DNA of 64,000 nt from Rhodospirillum sp. (GCA_013822765.1 PNKY01000001.1:248001-312000), one strand, 5' to 3'. Counted from the first letter of the stretch, positions 44,531 to 53,190 are shown. Program-made: numbers and translations. The notes: generated by a model from the sequence alone, not told the origin.

Positions 44531-45658
44531 TCACGGCGCCGCCATCTTCATCACCATGTCCTCCTGCGGACCGACCATCACCCGCCAATAGCCGGCGAGT
44601 TCGCGATCGAGCGCGAGGTCGCCGGTGTCGACCAACAGGCGCTTGTCCTCGAGCGCCAGCAGCTTCTGCTCGCTGGCGAGGATGGTGATCGCATCGCGAC
44701 TGGCGAGGCGGATGACGGCGGGCGACAGCTCCTGATTGCCGCGCCCGAACACGTGGCCCTGGCCGCCGATCACGCCAACAATGATCTTCAACCGCCGGTC
44801 GCGCGCGCGATCGAGGATGGTCCGCTCGTTCGCGTCGCGCGCCGCCAGCTGCCGGCCGAGCACGAGGTCGGTGCCGAGCAGCGAGCCCGACAGGTTCAAG
44901 GCTTCGAGGACGCGCTTGGTGGAACGGCCGGGACCGATCGCATAAAGCGTCTCCATGTCCATCCCGGCGGCGAGGTGGCGTGCGGCGGCCTCCAGTGCAG
45001 CTTCGTCCAGGCCGTGATTGCGGACCTTGGCGTTCTGCAGCAGCAGCGGAATGTAGGGCACCGTGGCATAGCCAAACAGGCGCGGCGAGATCGCACCGCG
45101 GCGCGACGCCTCCTCGTCGATGTCCATCACCTCCGAGGAGCGGTACTGCAGCTTGCCGCGGTCCGGGATCGCGACGATCGCCGCGACCAGGTCACCGGCT
45201 GCCTCCGGCGACGTGGCGAAGACCGCGGATTGCATCTTCACGCCGGTCGGGATGCCGAGAATCGGCACGCGCTCGCCGGCGATGGCATGGATGTCGCGGG
45301 CGGTGCCGTCGCCGCCCGCGAACAGGATGAGGTCGATGCCGGCGCTCATCAGGGCGCGTACGGCGTTTGCCGTGTCGGTGGCGGTGGTCTCATCACCGGC
45401 GGGCTGGGACACCACCTGGCAGAGCAAGCCGGCTTCCACGGCCACCGCCGCGCCCATCGCGCCGCCGGCCGCCAGCACGGCGATACCGCCGCGCGCGGCG
45501 CCAAGGCGGCGTAGGGCGCGCAGCGTGCGCGCCTCCGAGACCGGCTCCGCGCCCAGCTTGCGCGCCGTGTCCGACAATCCGTCGGTGCCCTTCAAGCCGA
45601 CGCGACCGCCCATTCCGGCGACCGGATTGACGATCAAACCCAGTCGGAGCGGGCGCAT
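44531..45658 (-). CDS. ATP-NAD kinase / AcoX-like family protein
   Basis: A 375-residue protein with the NAD-kinase-type N-terminus GLIVNPVAGMGG and the catalytic GGDGTARD. The overall length and the region ILGIPTGVKMQS match the AcoX-like branch, not housekeeping NadK. It is the third gene of an operon with the two glycine decarboxylase-like subunits (15 bases after gcvPB). Whether it phosphorylates NAD or another molecule is unknown. Confidence 0.8.
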   Translation of the reverse strand: MRPLRLGLIVNPVAGMGGRVGLKGTDGLSDTARKLGAEPVSEARTLRALRRLGAARGGIAVLAAGGAMGAAVAVEAGLLCQVVSQPAGDETTATDTANAVRALMSAGIDLILFAGGDGTARDIHAIAGERVPILGIPTGVKMQSAVFATSPEAAGDLVAAIVAIPDRGKLQYRSSEVMDIDEEASRRGAISPRLFGYATVPYIPLLLQNAKVRNHGLDEAALEAAARHLAAGMDMETLYAIGPGRSTKRVLEALNLSGSLLGTDLVLGRQLAARDANERTILDRARDRRLKIIVGVIGGQGHVFGRGNQELSPAVIRLASRDAITILASEQKLLALEDKRLLVDTGDLALDRELAGYWRVMVGPQEDMVMKMAAP

Positions 45659-45673
45659 GCCGCTACCCCGACG

Positions 45674-47254
45674 TCATTCCGCGGCGTGGGTCTTGCCGCC
45701 CGCCAGGCCGCCCTTGCCGTGCTTGCGTAGGTGGGCGCGCCAAGTGATGGCCCATTTCGCCGGATCGTTGAGGGCGTCGCCCTTGATCTGCGCGATCGCT
45801 TGCTTGTGGGGCGCGGATTTCACCAGCTCCGGGTTGGCGTACGCCTCTTCGGAGATCTTCGCGACCACCGCCATCCAGTAGTCGAGGTCCTCCTTGGAAT
45901 ACATCTCGCCGGCTTCCGGTGTGAACGGCTCCGGCACGATCCACGGCTCGTGGCTCATCCACCACGGATCGATGCCGTAATCGGCCATGCGGTTCGCGAC
46001 CTCGACGGTGCCGCAGCCGGTGTCGGTCTTGAGCTGGCCGAGGCTCCAGCGCGTCATCTCCATGCGATGCTTGGTAATGTCCGGGTTGGAGCGAGAGAGC
46101 CCTCGGATCTTGCTCAGCTGGTGGTCCATGTAGTTGTTGGCGAGCACCGAGATGTCCGAGGCCTCGTCGATGCCGTCCCGGCCCATGGCCAGCAGCCAGG
46201 CATAGGCCTTCAGCACCTGCGGCACGTTGCCGAAGAACTCGCGGATCTTGCCGGCGCTTTTCTTGCGGCCATAGTCCAGCCGGTAGCCCTTGTCGTCCTT
46301 CACCACTACCGGTTTGGGCACGAACGGCGCCAGCGGTTCCGTGCAGCCATAGGCGCCGACGGCGGGGCCGCCGCCGCCCTTCGGCGCGCCGAAGGTCTTG
46401 TGCAGCATGAACATGCAGGCATCGAAGCCGAGCTCGCGCGCCTTGATCTTGCCCATCACGCCATTGAAGTTGGCGTGGTCGTAGAAGCAGAGGCCGCCCG
46501 CCTCATGCACCAGGCGCACCCATTCCTTGATGTCGGGATTGTAGATTCCCATGTCGTCGGGGTTGTTGATGAACAAGGCGGCGGTGCGGTCGGAGATCGC
46601 GGCCTTCAGCGCCTCGATCGAGGGATAGCCGTTCTCTTCCAGGTTCAGCGTCACCACCTTGAAGCCCGCCGCTGCGGCGGTGGCGGCATTGCACGGGTGC
46701 GCCTGGATCGAGGTGATGACCTCGTTGCGGCGCTTCAGCTCTCCGCGCGACTTGTGATAGGCGCGGGTGACGACGCAGTTGGTGTAGGCGGCATCGGCGC
46801 CGCCGCCGGCCTGGAAGATGAACTGATCCATGCCGGAGAGGGCGCGCAGGCCGAGGTCGAATTCGTGGATCGCCTGCAGGATGCCCTGCATCGACTCGTC
46901 CGGTTGCAGCGGATGCACGTCGGCGACGAACGGGCGCTGGGCGACCGCCTCGCTGACCCGCGCGTTGTATTTCATGGTGCAGGTACCGAACAGGCTGATG
47001 TTCAGCATGCCCAGCGTCTCCTGGCACAGATGCAGGTAGTGGCGCTGCACCTCCGGCTCGGACATCTCCGGCAGCGCCGGCGCCTGGGTGCGCGCGAGGC
47101 CCTTGGGAATGAGCGCGCTCGCCGCACCAATTTTGTCGATTGCCGGTTGCGGGAATACCTGGCCCCGCCGGCCGGGATAGCCGAGCTGCATGACCACCGG
47201 TTCGTCCCAGACCGGCGCGTGATAGTCCCGGAGGTGGTTCGTCTTGTCGGTCAT
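45674..47254 (-). CDS. gcvPB: Glycine dehydrogenase (decarboxylating) subunit 2-like
   Basis: A 526-residue PLP enzyme subunit of the split P-protein type, with Schiff-base Lys286 in MLHKTFGAPKGGGGP. Standard P-protein moves the aminomethyl group of glycine to lipoylated H-protein. No gcvT or gcvH is present here, so either these come from another locus or the pair serves a different amino acid. Its ATG overlaps the stop of subunit 1. Confidence 0.85.
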   Translation of the reverse strand: MTDKTNHLRDYHAPVWDEPVVMQLGYPGRRGQVFPQPAIDKIGAASALIPKGLARTQAPALPEMSEPEVQRHYLHLCQETLGMLNISLFGTCTMKYNARVSEAVAQRPFVADVHPLQPDESMQGILQAIHEFDLGLRALSGMDQFIFQAGGGADAAYTNCVVTRAYHKSRGELKRRNEVITSIQAHPCNAATAAAAGFKVVTLNLEENGYPSIEALKAAISDRTAALFINNPDDMGIYNPDIKEWVRLVHEAGGLCFYDHANFNGVMGKIKARELGFDACMFMLHKTFGAPKGGGGPAVGAYGCTEPLAPFVPKPVVVKDDKGYRLDYGRKKSAGKIREFFGNVPQVLKAYAWLLAMGRDGIDEASDISVLANNYMDHQLSKIRGLSRSNPDITKHRMEMTRWSLGQLKTDTGCGTVEVANRMADYGIDPWWMSHEPWIVPEPFTPEAGEMYSKEDLDYWMAVVAKISEEAYANPELVKSAPHKQAIAQIKGDALNDPAKWAITWRAHLRKHGKGGLAGGKTHAAE

Positions 47255-48657
47255 GGCTTCACCGCCTGCGCGATCGCCTGGGCCAGACGATCGACGTCCT
47301 CAGCCGAATGCACTTCCGTCACGCAATAGAGGGCGCATTGCCTCATCCCCTCCGGCGTCAGGTCCTTGCCGCCGAAGATCTTGTGCTTGCGCAGCTTCTT
47401 GTTGATCGTGGCGACCGTCTTGCCGGTGCCTGTGAAATCCACCACGAACTCCTTGAAGAAGCCGCCCGGATAGCGCACGGCGACGCCGGGAATCTCGGCC
47501 AGGCGCCGCGCCGCGTAATGTGATTGGGCGATGATCAGTTCGCCGATCTCGCGGAATCCCTGCGGCCCCAGCAGTGACATATAGACCGCATTGGCGATCG
47601 CCCAGAGGTAAACGGAATTGCCGGTCCAATCCTTGCCGTTCTCGCGCATGCCGTAGGAGGTCTGGTGCGCGCTGGCGAGGCCGAAGCCGAACTGCCCGGG
47701 CTTCTGCGTCTCGGTGATGCTGATGAGGAAGCCGTTGTATTCGCGCACATAGCGCTCCTCGTCGCGCGAGGCCATGAATCCGCCGACGCCCCCGCCACAA
47801 TTCATGTGGACGCCCAGCGGCTGGGTCGGACCGACTACGATGTCGGCGCCGAAATCCGCCGGCGGCCGCACGATGCCGAGGGTGAGGGGATCGACGCCGA
47901 CGATGGTTTCCGCACCGTGCTGCCGCGCGATACGCGCGATCTCCGCCGCATTGGTCTCGAACAGGCCGAGATAGGACGGCGTCTCGAAATAGACCGCGGC
48001 GGTCTTGGACGTGACCTTGGTCTTGAGATCGTCGAGATCGATGAGGCCGAATTTGGCATCGACCTTCACGCGCCGGATCTTGATGTGGTTCGGCATGTCG
48101 GTCGGTTCGCAGTAGTTCTCCACCACCGACTGGCGCTCGGGGTCGAATACTTCCGCGATTACGATCTCGCGCCGGCCGGTGAGGCGCGTCGCCATGCGCA
48201 GGGCATGGCCGATGGCGCAGCCCCAGGAATAGACCGGGAGCCCGACGACTTCCATGTTGAGCAGCTCGCCGAGCTGACTCGCGTATTCGAACCAGGCCTG
48301 GTTGCGCCCGAAATCCGATTGCGCCGAGCCCCAGACCGGCGTCAGGAACTCGGTCCGCCCGACGATCTCGTCCACCACCGCCGGCACGTGATGCGGCCAA
48401 CAGCCGGCGCCGAGAAAGGTGAGATGGGTGTCCGCGCTCTCGTTCCTGGACAGCATGTCGGTCAGATGGCGGCGCAGCGCCGATTCCGACCTGATGCCGA
48501 GCGGCAGGTCGAGCGGCTTGCGCAGGCGATGGTCCTGCGGGATCTGCTCGAACAACTGCTCGATCGAGCCGACGCCGATCTCGTCCAGCATCTGCTGCTT
48601 CAGCGCGGGCAGGGAATTTCCCATCCAGGGATGGCCGCCTTGCTCCCGCATCACCAT
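47251..48657 (-). CDS. gcvPA: Glycine dehydrogenase (decarboxylating) subunit 1-like
   Basis: The 468-residue partner subunit lacks the PLP Lys, as expected for the A subunit, and keeps FLGAGCWPHHVPAVVDEI, VGPTQPLGVHMNCGGGVGGF and KPGQFGFGLASAHQT. The start ATG 48657 has GGGGAG upstream. It heads the operon gcvPA-gcvPB-kinase and faces the SDR gene across a divergent promoter with a perfect inverted repeat. Several positions in the family core differ (for example an HQTSY segment where glycine P-proteins usually have a different loop), so specificity may have changed. Confidence 0.83.
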   Translation of the reverse strand: MVMREQGGHPWMGNSLPALKQQMLDEIGVGSIEQLFEQIPQDHRLRKPLDLPLGIRSESALRRHLTDMLSRNESADTHLTFLGAGCWPHHVPAVVDEIVGRTEFLTPVWGSAQSDFGRNQAWFEYASQLGELLNMEVVGLPVYSWGCAIGHALRMATRLTGRREIVIAEVFDPERQSVVENYCEPTDMPNHIKIRRVKVDAKFGLIDLDDLKTKVTSKTAAVYFETPSYLGLFETNAAEIARIARQHGAETIVGVDPLTLGIVRPPADFGADIVVGPTQPLGVHMNCGGGVGGFMASRDEERYVREYNGFLISITETQKPGQFGFGLASAHQTSYGMRENGKDWTGNSVYLWAIANAVYMSLLGPQGFREIGELIIAQSHYAARRLAEIPGVAVRYPGGFFKEFVVDFTGTGKTVATINKKLRKHKIFGGKDLTPEGMRQCALYCVTEVHSAEDVDRLAQAIAQAVKP

Positions 48658-48702
48658 GTCGTTCTCCCCAGCTTCTCTTGAATTTTTCGCTGACGGTCGG
48701 GT

Positions 48703-48731
48703 AAACGTGTATTCTAGAAGAATACACGTTT
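48703..48731. promoter_or_regulatory. Perfect 13-bp inverted repeat, probable operator of a divergent promoter
   Basis: Arms AAACGTGTATTCT and AGAATACACGTTT are perfectly complementary around a 3-base centre. The site is 45 bases before the gcvPA ATG and 35 before the SDR ATG, so one bound dimer could control both directions. It shares TGTAT/ATACA half-sites with the two GntR-like sites but has a wider centre. Confidence 0.7.
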
Positions 48732-48766
48732 CTGTCAAAAGCAAGCGAGCGCGCGAGGGTAGGGCG

Positions 48767-49534
48767 ATGGTGGATCTGGCGGGCAAGACCGTACTGCTGA
48801 CCGGCGCATCGAAAGGCATCGGCGCTGAGATCGCAATCGCGCTCGGGGCGGCCGGCGCCAACCTCATCGCCCACTACGGCAGCGACCGTTCCGGCGCCGA
48901 GCGTGCGACCACCGCGATCGCGCCGGAGCGGGTCAAGCTGATCGGCGCGGACCTGCAGGACGCGGACGCGGTGAACCGGCTGTGGCAGGACGCGTTGAGC
49001 TGGCGCGGGCGCGTCGACGTCCTCATTAACAACGCGGCCGTCATGCGCATCGCCGGCGGGATCGAGGACGAGCAATCGGTCTGGGACGAGGTATGGGACG
49101 AGGCGCTGAAGGTCAACGTGCTGGCGCCGGTGCGGCTGATGCGCCAAGCGGTCCGTCACTACCTGCAGGCGGGCGGCGGCACGCTCATCACCATCTCGAG
49201 CTGGGCGGCGCAGCGCGGCCCGGGCAATCCCGCCTTGATCGCCTATGCGGCTTCGAAGGGCGCGGTGCTGTCCGCCACCAAGACGATCGCGCGCAACTAC
49301 GCCAACAAGAACATCCTCGCCTACGTGATCGCGCCGGGTGTCGTCCGCACGCGGATGTCCGAGCAGGCGGCCGCCGCGGCCGGCGGCGAGGCGGCGTTCA
49401 CCGCCAATCTCGCGATGGGAGAGTGGGTGCCGCCGTCCGATATCGGCAATCTGGCGGCATTCCTGTCGTCCGGCGCCTGCCGCCACCTGAGCGGCGCGAC
49501 GCTGGACGTGAACGGCGCCAGCTACATTCGCTGA
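48767..49534 (+). CDS. Short-chain dehydrogenase/reductase
   Basis: A 255-residue classical SDR with the cofactor motif TGASKGIG, NNAAV, catalytic Ser in ITISSWAAQ and Tyr/Lys in YAASKGA. A Shine-Dalgarno-like GAGGGTAGGG precedes the ATG at 48767; longer in-frame starts would run through the operator. Substrate unknown, probably an alcohol or ketone intermediate of the island pathway. A GFA gene follows after 12 bases. Confidence 0.88.
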   Translation: MVDLAGKTVLLTGASKGIGAEIAIALGAAGANLIAHYGSDRSGAERATTAIAPERVKLIGADLQDADAVNRLWQDALSWRGRVDVLINNAAVMRIAGGIEDEQSVWDEVWDEALKVNVLAPVRLMRQAVRHYLQAGGGTLITISSWAAQRGPGNPALIAYAASKGAVLSATKTIARNYANKNILAYVIAPGVVRTRMSEQAAAAAGGEAAFTANLAMGEWVPPSDIGNLAAFLSSGACRHLSGATLDVNGASYIR

Positions 49535-49546
49535 GCGGAGAGCCCG

Positions 49547-49951
49547 ATGAAGATCGACGGACGATGCCACTGCGGCGCAATCACGTACGAGGCCGAAATC
49601 GATCCGGCCAAGGTGTTGGTCTGTCATTGCACCGACTGCCAGGCGCTCTCGGGCTCGGCATTCCGCGTGGCCGTACCGGCCGAAGGCGACAGCTTCAAGC
49701 TGCGGTCGGGTGAGCCGAAGGTGTACGTCAAGACCACGGCTGAAAGCGGTAACCACCGGGACCAGGCTTTCTGCCCTGACTGCGGATCGGCGATCTATGC
49801 GAGCGGGGCCGGCGGGAAACCGCCGCTGTCCATTCGCGTCGGCACCATCCGGCAGCGCGATCAGCTGATCCCGGGCAAGCAGGTGTGGTTCCGATCCGCG
49901 CAGCGCTGGCTTTCCGACCTCGACACCGTCGCCAAGCACGAAAAGGGCTGA
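49547..49951 (+). CDS. GFA-family zinc protein (third copy in window)
   Basis: A 134-residue protein with CHCGAITYEAEI, CHCTDCQALSGS and CPDCGSAIY. It differs clearly from the tandem pair near 11 kb. It is co-transcribed with the SDR gene. GFA domains bind zinc through the Cys; formaldehyde or another small thiol adduct as substrate would suit an oxidative C-N cleavage pathway, but this is inference. Confidence 0.83.
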   Translation: MKIDGRCHCGAITYEAEIDPAKVLVCHCTDCQALSGSAFRVAVPAEGDSFKLRSGEPKVYVKTTAESGNHRDQAFCPDCGSAIYASGAGGKPPLSIRVGTIRQRDQLIPGKQVWFRSAQRWLSDLDTVAKHEKG

Positions 49952-50012
49952 CCTGTCTCAAACCGTGATCGGCATCGTTCCGGTCGCGCTCTGGCGCTTC
50001 GCGTCTTGGGTC

Positions 50013-51470
50013 TCACGCTATTTCTGCGGAAAAGACGTGCCTCGTGAATTGGCTGGCCAGCCGCGCCAGTTCGGGGCCAAGCACCCTGTCGGCTTCGACG
50101 GGAGGTATGATCGCGCGCACCTCATAGAGAAAGCGAGATAGCGGTGGCGGGGCGTCGCGACCGGTGACGTACAAGGCCTGCGATGCCAGCACGGCAAGCA
50201 TGGCCAGCGCGGCATCCAGGCAGCGCCCAGCCTGGTCGCTCTTTGCCCAGGCCAGGAAGACCGTCGCTGACACATCGTCTTGTCCGGTCCCTGCCGTTTC
50301 GGTGCCGGGAATGAAGGTCCGTTGTGCAGCCGCCCTTGCTTGTTCGAGATAGCCCGTTATTGCCATCGGAATGTACCCGACGCTGCCATGGCCATCGCTG
50401 TCTGAAGGAGAGCGCTTGACCATGAGAAGGTCGGGCAGATGAGAAGCGCGCGCGTCCAGCAATCTTGCACCGTGACGGTGGCACAGCAGGCAGAGGTCGG
50501 CCCAGGTCGCGGCCAGGTCATCAAGGGCCGGCGCCGCCATGGCATTGTGGAATCCGCCGGTGCTGATGCAGCGGCCGAGTGGATGCGTCTGGTCCGGCGG
50601 CAGATAGACGGGGTTGTCCGACACCGACTGGAGCGACACGGTCGCCGAACGCTCGGCGCTTGCGAGGGCGCGATGGGCATGGCCCAGCACGCGCGGAACA
50701 ATGCGATAGCTGACCGGCGCTTGATATTTTCGTCGCCCGTGAGCACTGGTCGGCAGGAGCTCTCGCAGGTTCCGCAGAGCGGTGGCTTCATGCGCATCGC
50801 CCCAAAGCTCCTCCAGTGCTTCGTCGAAATGCTCGAGCGGTGCCTGGAATGCCTCGATCGACAGCGCAAAGACCCGCTCTGCGCACGCCAGGCGGCGACG
50901 GGCGGATATCGCAGAATCAGCCAGCATGGCGGCGGCACAAGGGGAGCCGTTGATCAACGATCCCCGCTCCTTGACGTCCAGGTCGAAGCCCAGGCTCAGT
51001 TCCGCGAACAACGGATAGAGCGCGAGGATCTCGCCCGCGCCGCCCTGCCCAGATCCCGGCACCGCCGGCAATGACGAACGGTCAAGCATGGCCGCAACCG
51101 CTTCAGCGATGCGCGGACTGGTCGCGGCATGGCCTTCAAGGAAATTGGTGAGCCGGGCCAGGACGATCGCACGCACAACCCGGTTCGGCAGGGGATCGCC
51201 GAACGATGTTGCCGCGGCGAAGGGCTTCAGCCTGGCATGCGAGTCGCGCGCCGTAGCGGCCAGGCGCTGGGAGGCGAGTTCTCCCATCGCGGTCGTGACA
51301 CCATAGACGACGGCATCCGGATTGCCGTCGATGAGACGCAGGAAGCTCTGCCGGCAGTCGGCGATGCGGCGCAACGCCGTCTCCGACAGCCGGACGTTCT
51401 CGTCCCGCCAGGCGACCCGGTGCACGCTGTCGAGATTGATATCGGTACGCGACGTCAGAACGACAGTCAT
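50013..51470 (-). CDS. HAL/PAL-family ammonia-lyase homologue lacking the MIO serine, copy A
   Basis: The 485-residue protein aligns by eye over its whole length with histidine/phenylalanine ammonia-lyases: catalytic-loop Tyr56 in YGVTT, RAIVLARLTNFLEGHA, NGSPCAAAMLADSA, SDNPVY and GQDDVSA. The Ala-Ser-Gly triplet that cyclises to the MIO cofactor is Gly144-Ala145-Gly146 (in SGQGGAGEILAL), so the cofactor cannot form by the usual route. The inner DAYSLR motif of HAL is changed to QAPVSYR with loss of the Tyr. Function is therefore unknown: a MIO-independent lyase or a non-lyase. Divergent from copy B. Confidence 0.85.
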   Translation of the reverse strand: MTVVLTSRTDINLDSVHRVAWRDENVRLSETALRRIADCRQSFLRLIDGNPDAVVYGVTTAMGELASQRLAATARDSHARLKPFAAATSFGDPLPNRVVRAIVLARLTNFLEGHAATSPRIAEAVAAMLDRSSLPAVPGSGQGGAGEILALYPLFAELSLGFDLDVKERGSLINGSPCAAAMLADSAISARRRLACAERVFALSIEAFQAPLEHFDEALEELWGDAHEATALRNLRELLPTSAHGRRKYQAPVSYRIVPRVLGHAHRALASAERSATVSLQSVSDNPVYLPPDQTHPLGRCISTGGFHNAMAAPALDDLAATWADLCLLCHRHGARLLDARASHLPDLLMVKRSPSDSDGHGSVGYIPMAITGYLEQARAAAQRTFIPGTETAGTGQDDVSATVFLAWAKSDQAGRCLDAALAMLAVLASQALYVTGRDAPPPLSRFLYEVRAIIPPVEADRVLGPELARLASQFTRHVFSAEIA

Positions 51471-51490
51471 GGAGCCTCGCTTCCAACACC

Positions 51491-51513
51491 AGCCGAAGTC
51501 TATTACTTTGGCT
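51491..51513. promoter_or_regulatory. Dyad in the divergent promoter between the two HAL-like genes
   Basis: Arms AGCCGAAGT and ACTTTGGCT pair with one mismatch around a 5-base centre, inside the 111-base gap. The location, 21 bases from one start and 69 from the other, fits an operator or shared promoter control site. The binding protein is unknown. Confidence 0.45.
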
Positions 51514-51581
51514 CGGCGTCCGACGCCAGTATGCGACTGAGGTTCGCGTCATGTCGCCCAGGAAACAGCGAGGGACCCTTC

Positions 51582-53012
51582 ATGCTGCTGGAACTCAATT
51601 CCCGCACGGAGATCACGCTTGATCTCTATCGCCAGGTCGCGTGGCAGGGCCACGGGGTACGGTTCGGGTCGCCCGCCGTCCAGCGTATGACGGTGTGCCG
51701 CAACGAGTTTCTCACCCTGCTCGACAAGGATCCCACCGTCACGATCTACGGCGTGACGACCGGTTATGGTCACCAAGCGAATCGCCGCCTCGAAGGCGAT
51801 GCACGTCGCATGCATGCCCGTACGCCGCCCAGAGCCTGCGTGGCCGCCTTTGGGCGACCAGTGCCGGAACGGGTGGCGCGGGGAATTGTCCTCGCGCGCC
51901 TCGCCAACTTTGTCGAAGGCCATGCCGCCGTGACGCCGGCGCTTGCCAGCGAAGTGGCCGCGTTGCTGAGCCGCGGCCCGCTCCCGGAACTGTCGCTGTC
52001 CGGGCAAGGGGGCGCGGGTGAGATCCTGTGGGCGGGGCCCTTGTTTGCAGAGCTTGCGGAGGGCTTTCCACTTGGCGAAAAGGACGCTCTATCGCTGGTC
52101 AACGGATCGCCTGCAGCCAGCGCGCTGATCGCGGATGCGGCACTGGCGATGCGCCGCCGCCTGGATCTGGCGGAGCGCATCTTTGCGCTGTCGGTCGAGG
52201 CAATCAAGGCGCCGCTGGAAGCGTACGATGCCGTGTTCGAGTCCTTGTGGGGCGATCCGCACGAGGCCGATGCGCTGCGTCGACTACGCTTTCTCTTGCG
52301 CGATGGCAGCGCTGACCGGCGGAGCTACCAGGCGCCGGTCAGTTATCGGATCCTCCCGCGGGTGATCGGCCAGTTTCGGCGCGTGACCGCGCAGGCCGAG
52401 GAAATCGCGGAAAGCTCACTGCAGTCGGTGACCGACAACCCCTTGTTTCTGAGGCCAGATGCAGAGCACCCTCATGGCCGCGTCTGCAGCAATGGGGGGT
52501 ATCACAATGCTCGGGCCTATCCGGCATTGGACAATCTCGCGGCCGCCTGTGTCGATCTCTGCATTCTGGCGGAGCGCCACACGACGAAGCTGCTCGATGG
52601 CCGCTACTCCCTTCTGCCAGATCAGCTTCAGAGTGGGGACGGCCACCTCGGCATTCTGGGATTTGTCCAGGTCGGCTATGCGGAAGAGGCGCGTCGCCTG
52701 GCACAGCGCACGTTCCTGCCAGGCAGCGAGGCGGGTGGATTTGGCCAGAATGACGTCGGGGCCCTGACCGGCCTCGCATGGCAATCGCAGGAAGAGGTTG
52801 GCCGATGCCTGGATGCCGCTCTGACAATGCTGGCAGCGATCGCCTCACAGGCCTTGTACGTCACGGAGCGCGAGGCGCCGCCCGAACTGGCCGCCACGCT
52901 CGCCGCGATTCGGGATCAATTCCCGCCGGTGACACAGTCCCAGACATTCGCCCCGCAACTCACAGAGCTGATGACGCAGTTTCGCGCCGGCATCTACGAT
53001 GCTCGAGAATGA
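51582..53012 (+). CDS. HAL/PAL-family ammonia-lyase homologue lacking the MIO serine, copy B
   Basis: The 476-residue paralogue of copy A has the same landmarks at the same residue numbers: Tyr56 in IYGVTTGYG, ARLANFVEGHA, and Gly144-Ala145-Gly146 in SGQGGAGEILW where true lyases have Ala-Ser-Gly. Also shared are NGSPAASALIADAAL, YQAPVSYRILPRVIG, TDNPLFL and FGQNDVGAL. The ATG follows GAGGGA. Conservation of the whole fold, including the changed triplet, in two diverged copies argues that both are functional proteins with altered chemistry. Confidence 0.85.
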   Translation: MLLELNSRTEITLDLYRQVAWQGHGVRFGSPAVQRMTVCRNEFLTLLDKDPTVTIYGVTTGYGHQANRRLEGDARRMHARTPPRACVAAFGRPVPERVARGIVLARLANFVEGHAAVTPALASEVAALLSRGPLPELSLSGQGGAGEILWAGPLFAELAEGFPLGEKDALSLVNGSPAASALIADAALAMRRRLDLAERIFALSVEAIKAPLEAYDAVFESLWGDPHEADALRRLRFLLRDGSADRRSYQAPVSYRILPRVIGQFRRVTAQAEEIAESSLQSVTDNPLFLRPDAEHPHGRVCSNGGYHNARAYPALDNLAAACVDLCILAERHTTKLLDGRYSLLPDQLQSGDGHLGILGFVQVGYAEEARRLAQRTFLPGSEAGGFGQNDVGALTGLAWQSQEEVGRCLDAALTMLAAIASQALYVTEREAPPELAATLAAIRDQFPPVTQSQTFAPQLTELMTQFRAGIYDARE

Positions 53013-53190
53013 TCCTAGCGTAGCGGGGCGACTGGAATTTCAGCTTTGGGGACCAAGGGATGCGCTGTTGACAAGGTTCCTTACCCGCCCGCAGCGATGC
53101 CGGTGGGTGTTCATCTTCTCCGCAATGAATCCCGGCCGACAATGTTTGCTGAATGGCCGCATTGGGCCGAGCCTCAACCCGGAGAATTCC

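Noticed and set aside
47300..49939. An 879-codon minus-strand frame over gcvPA, SDR and GFA genes
   Set aside because: It crosses the divergent promoter and overlaps three recognisable proteins in other frames.
50013..53012. Ordinary histidine ammonia-lyase (hutH)
   Set aside because: No hutU, hutI or hutG nearby, and both copies lack the Ser of the Ala-Ser-Gly cofactor triplet.
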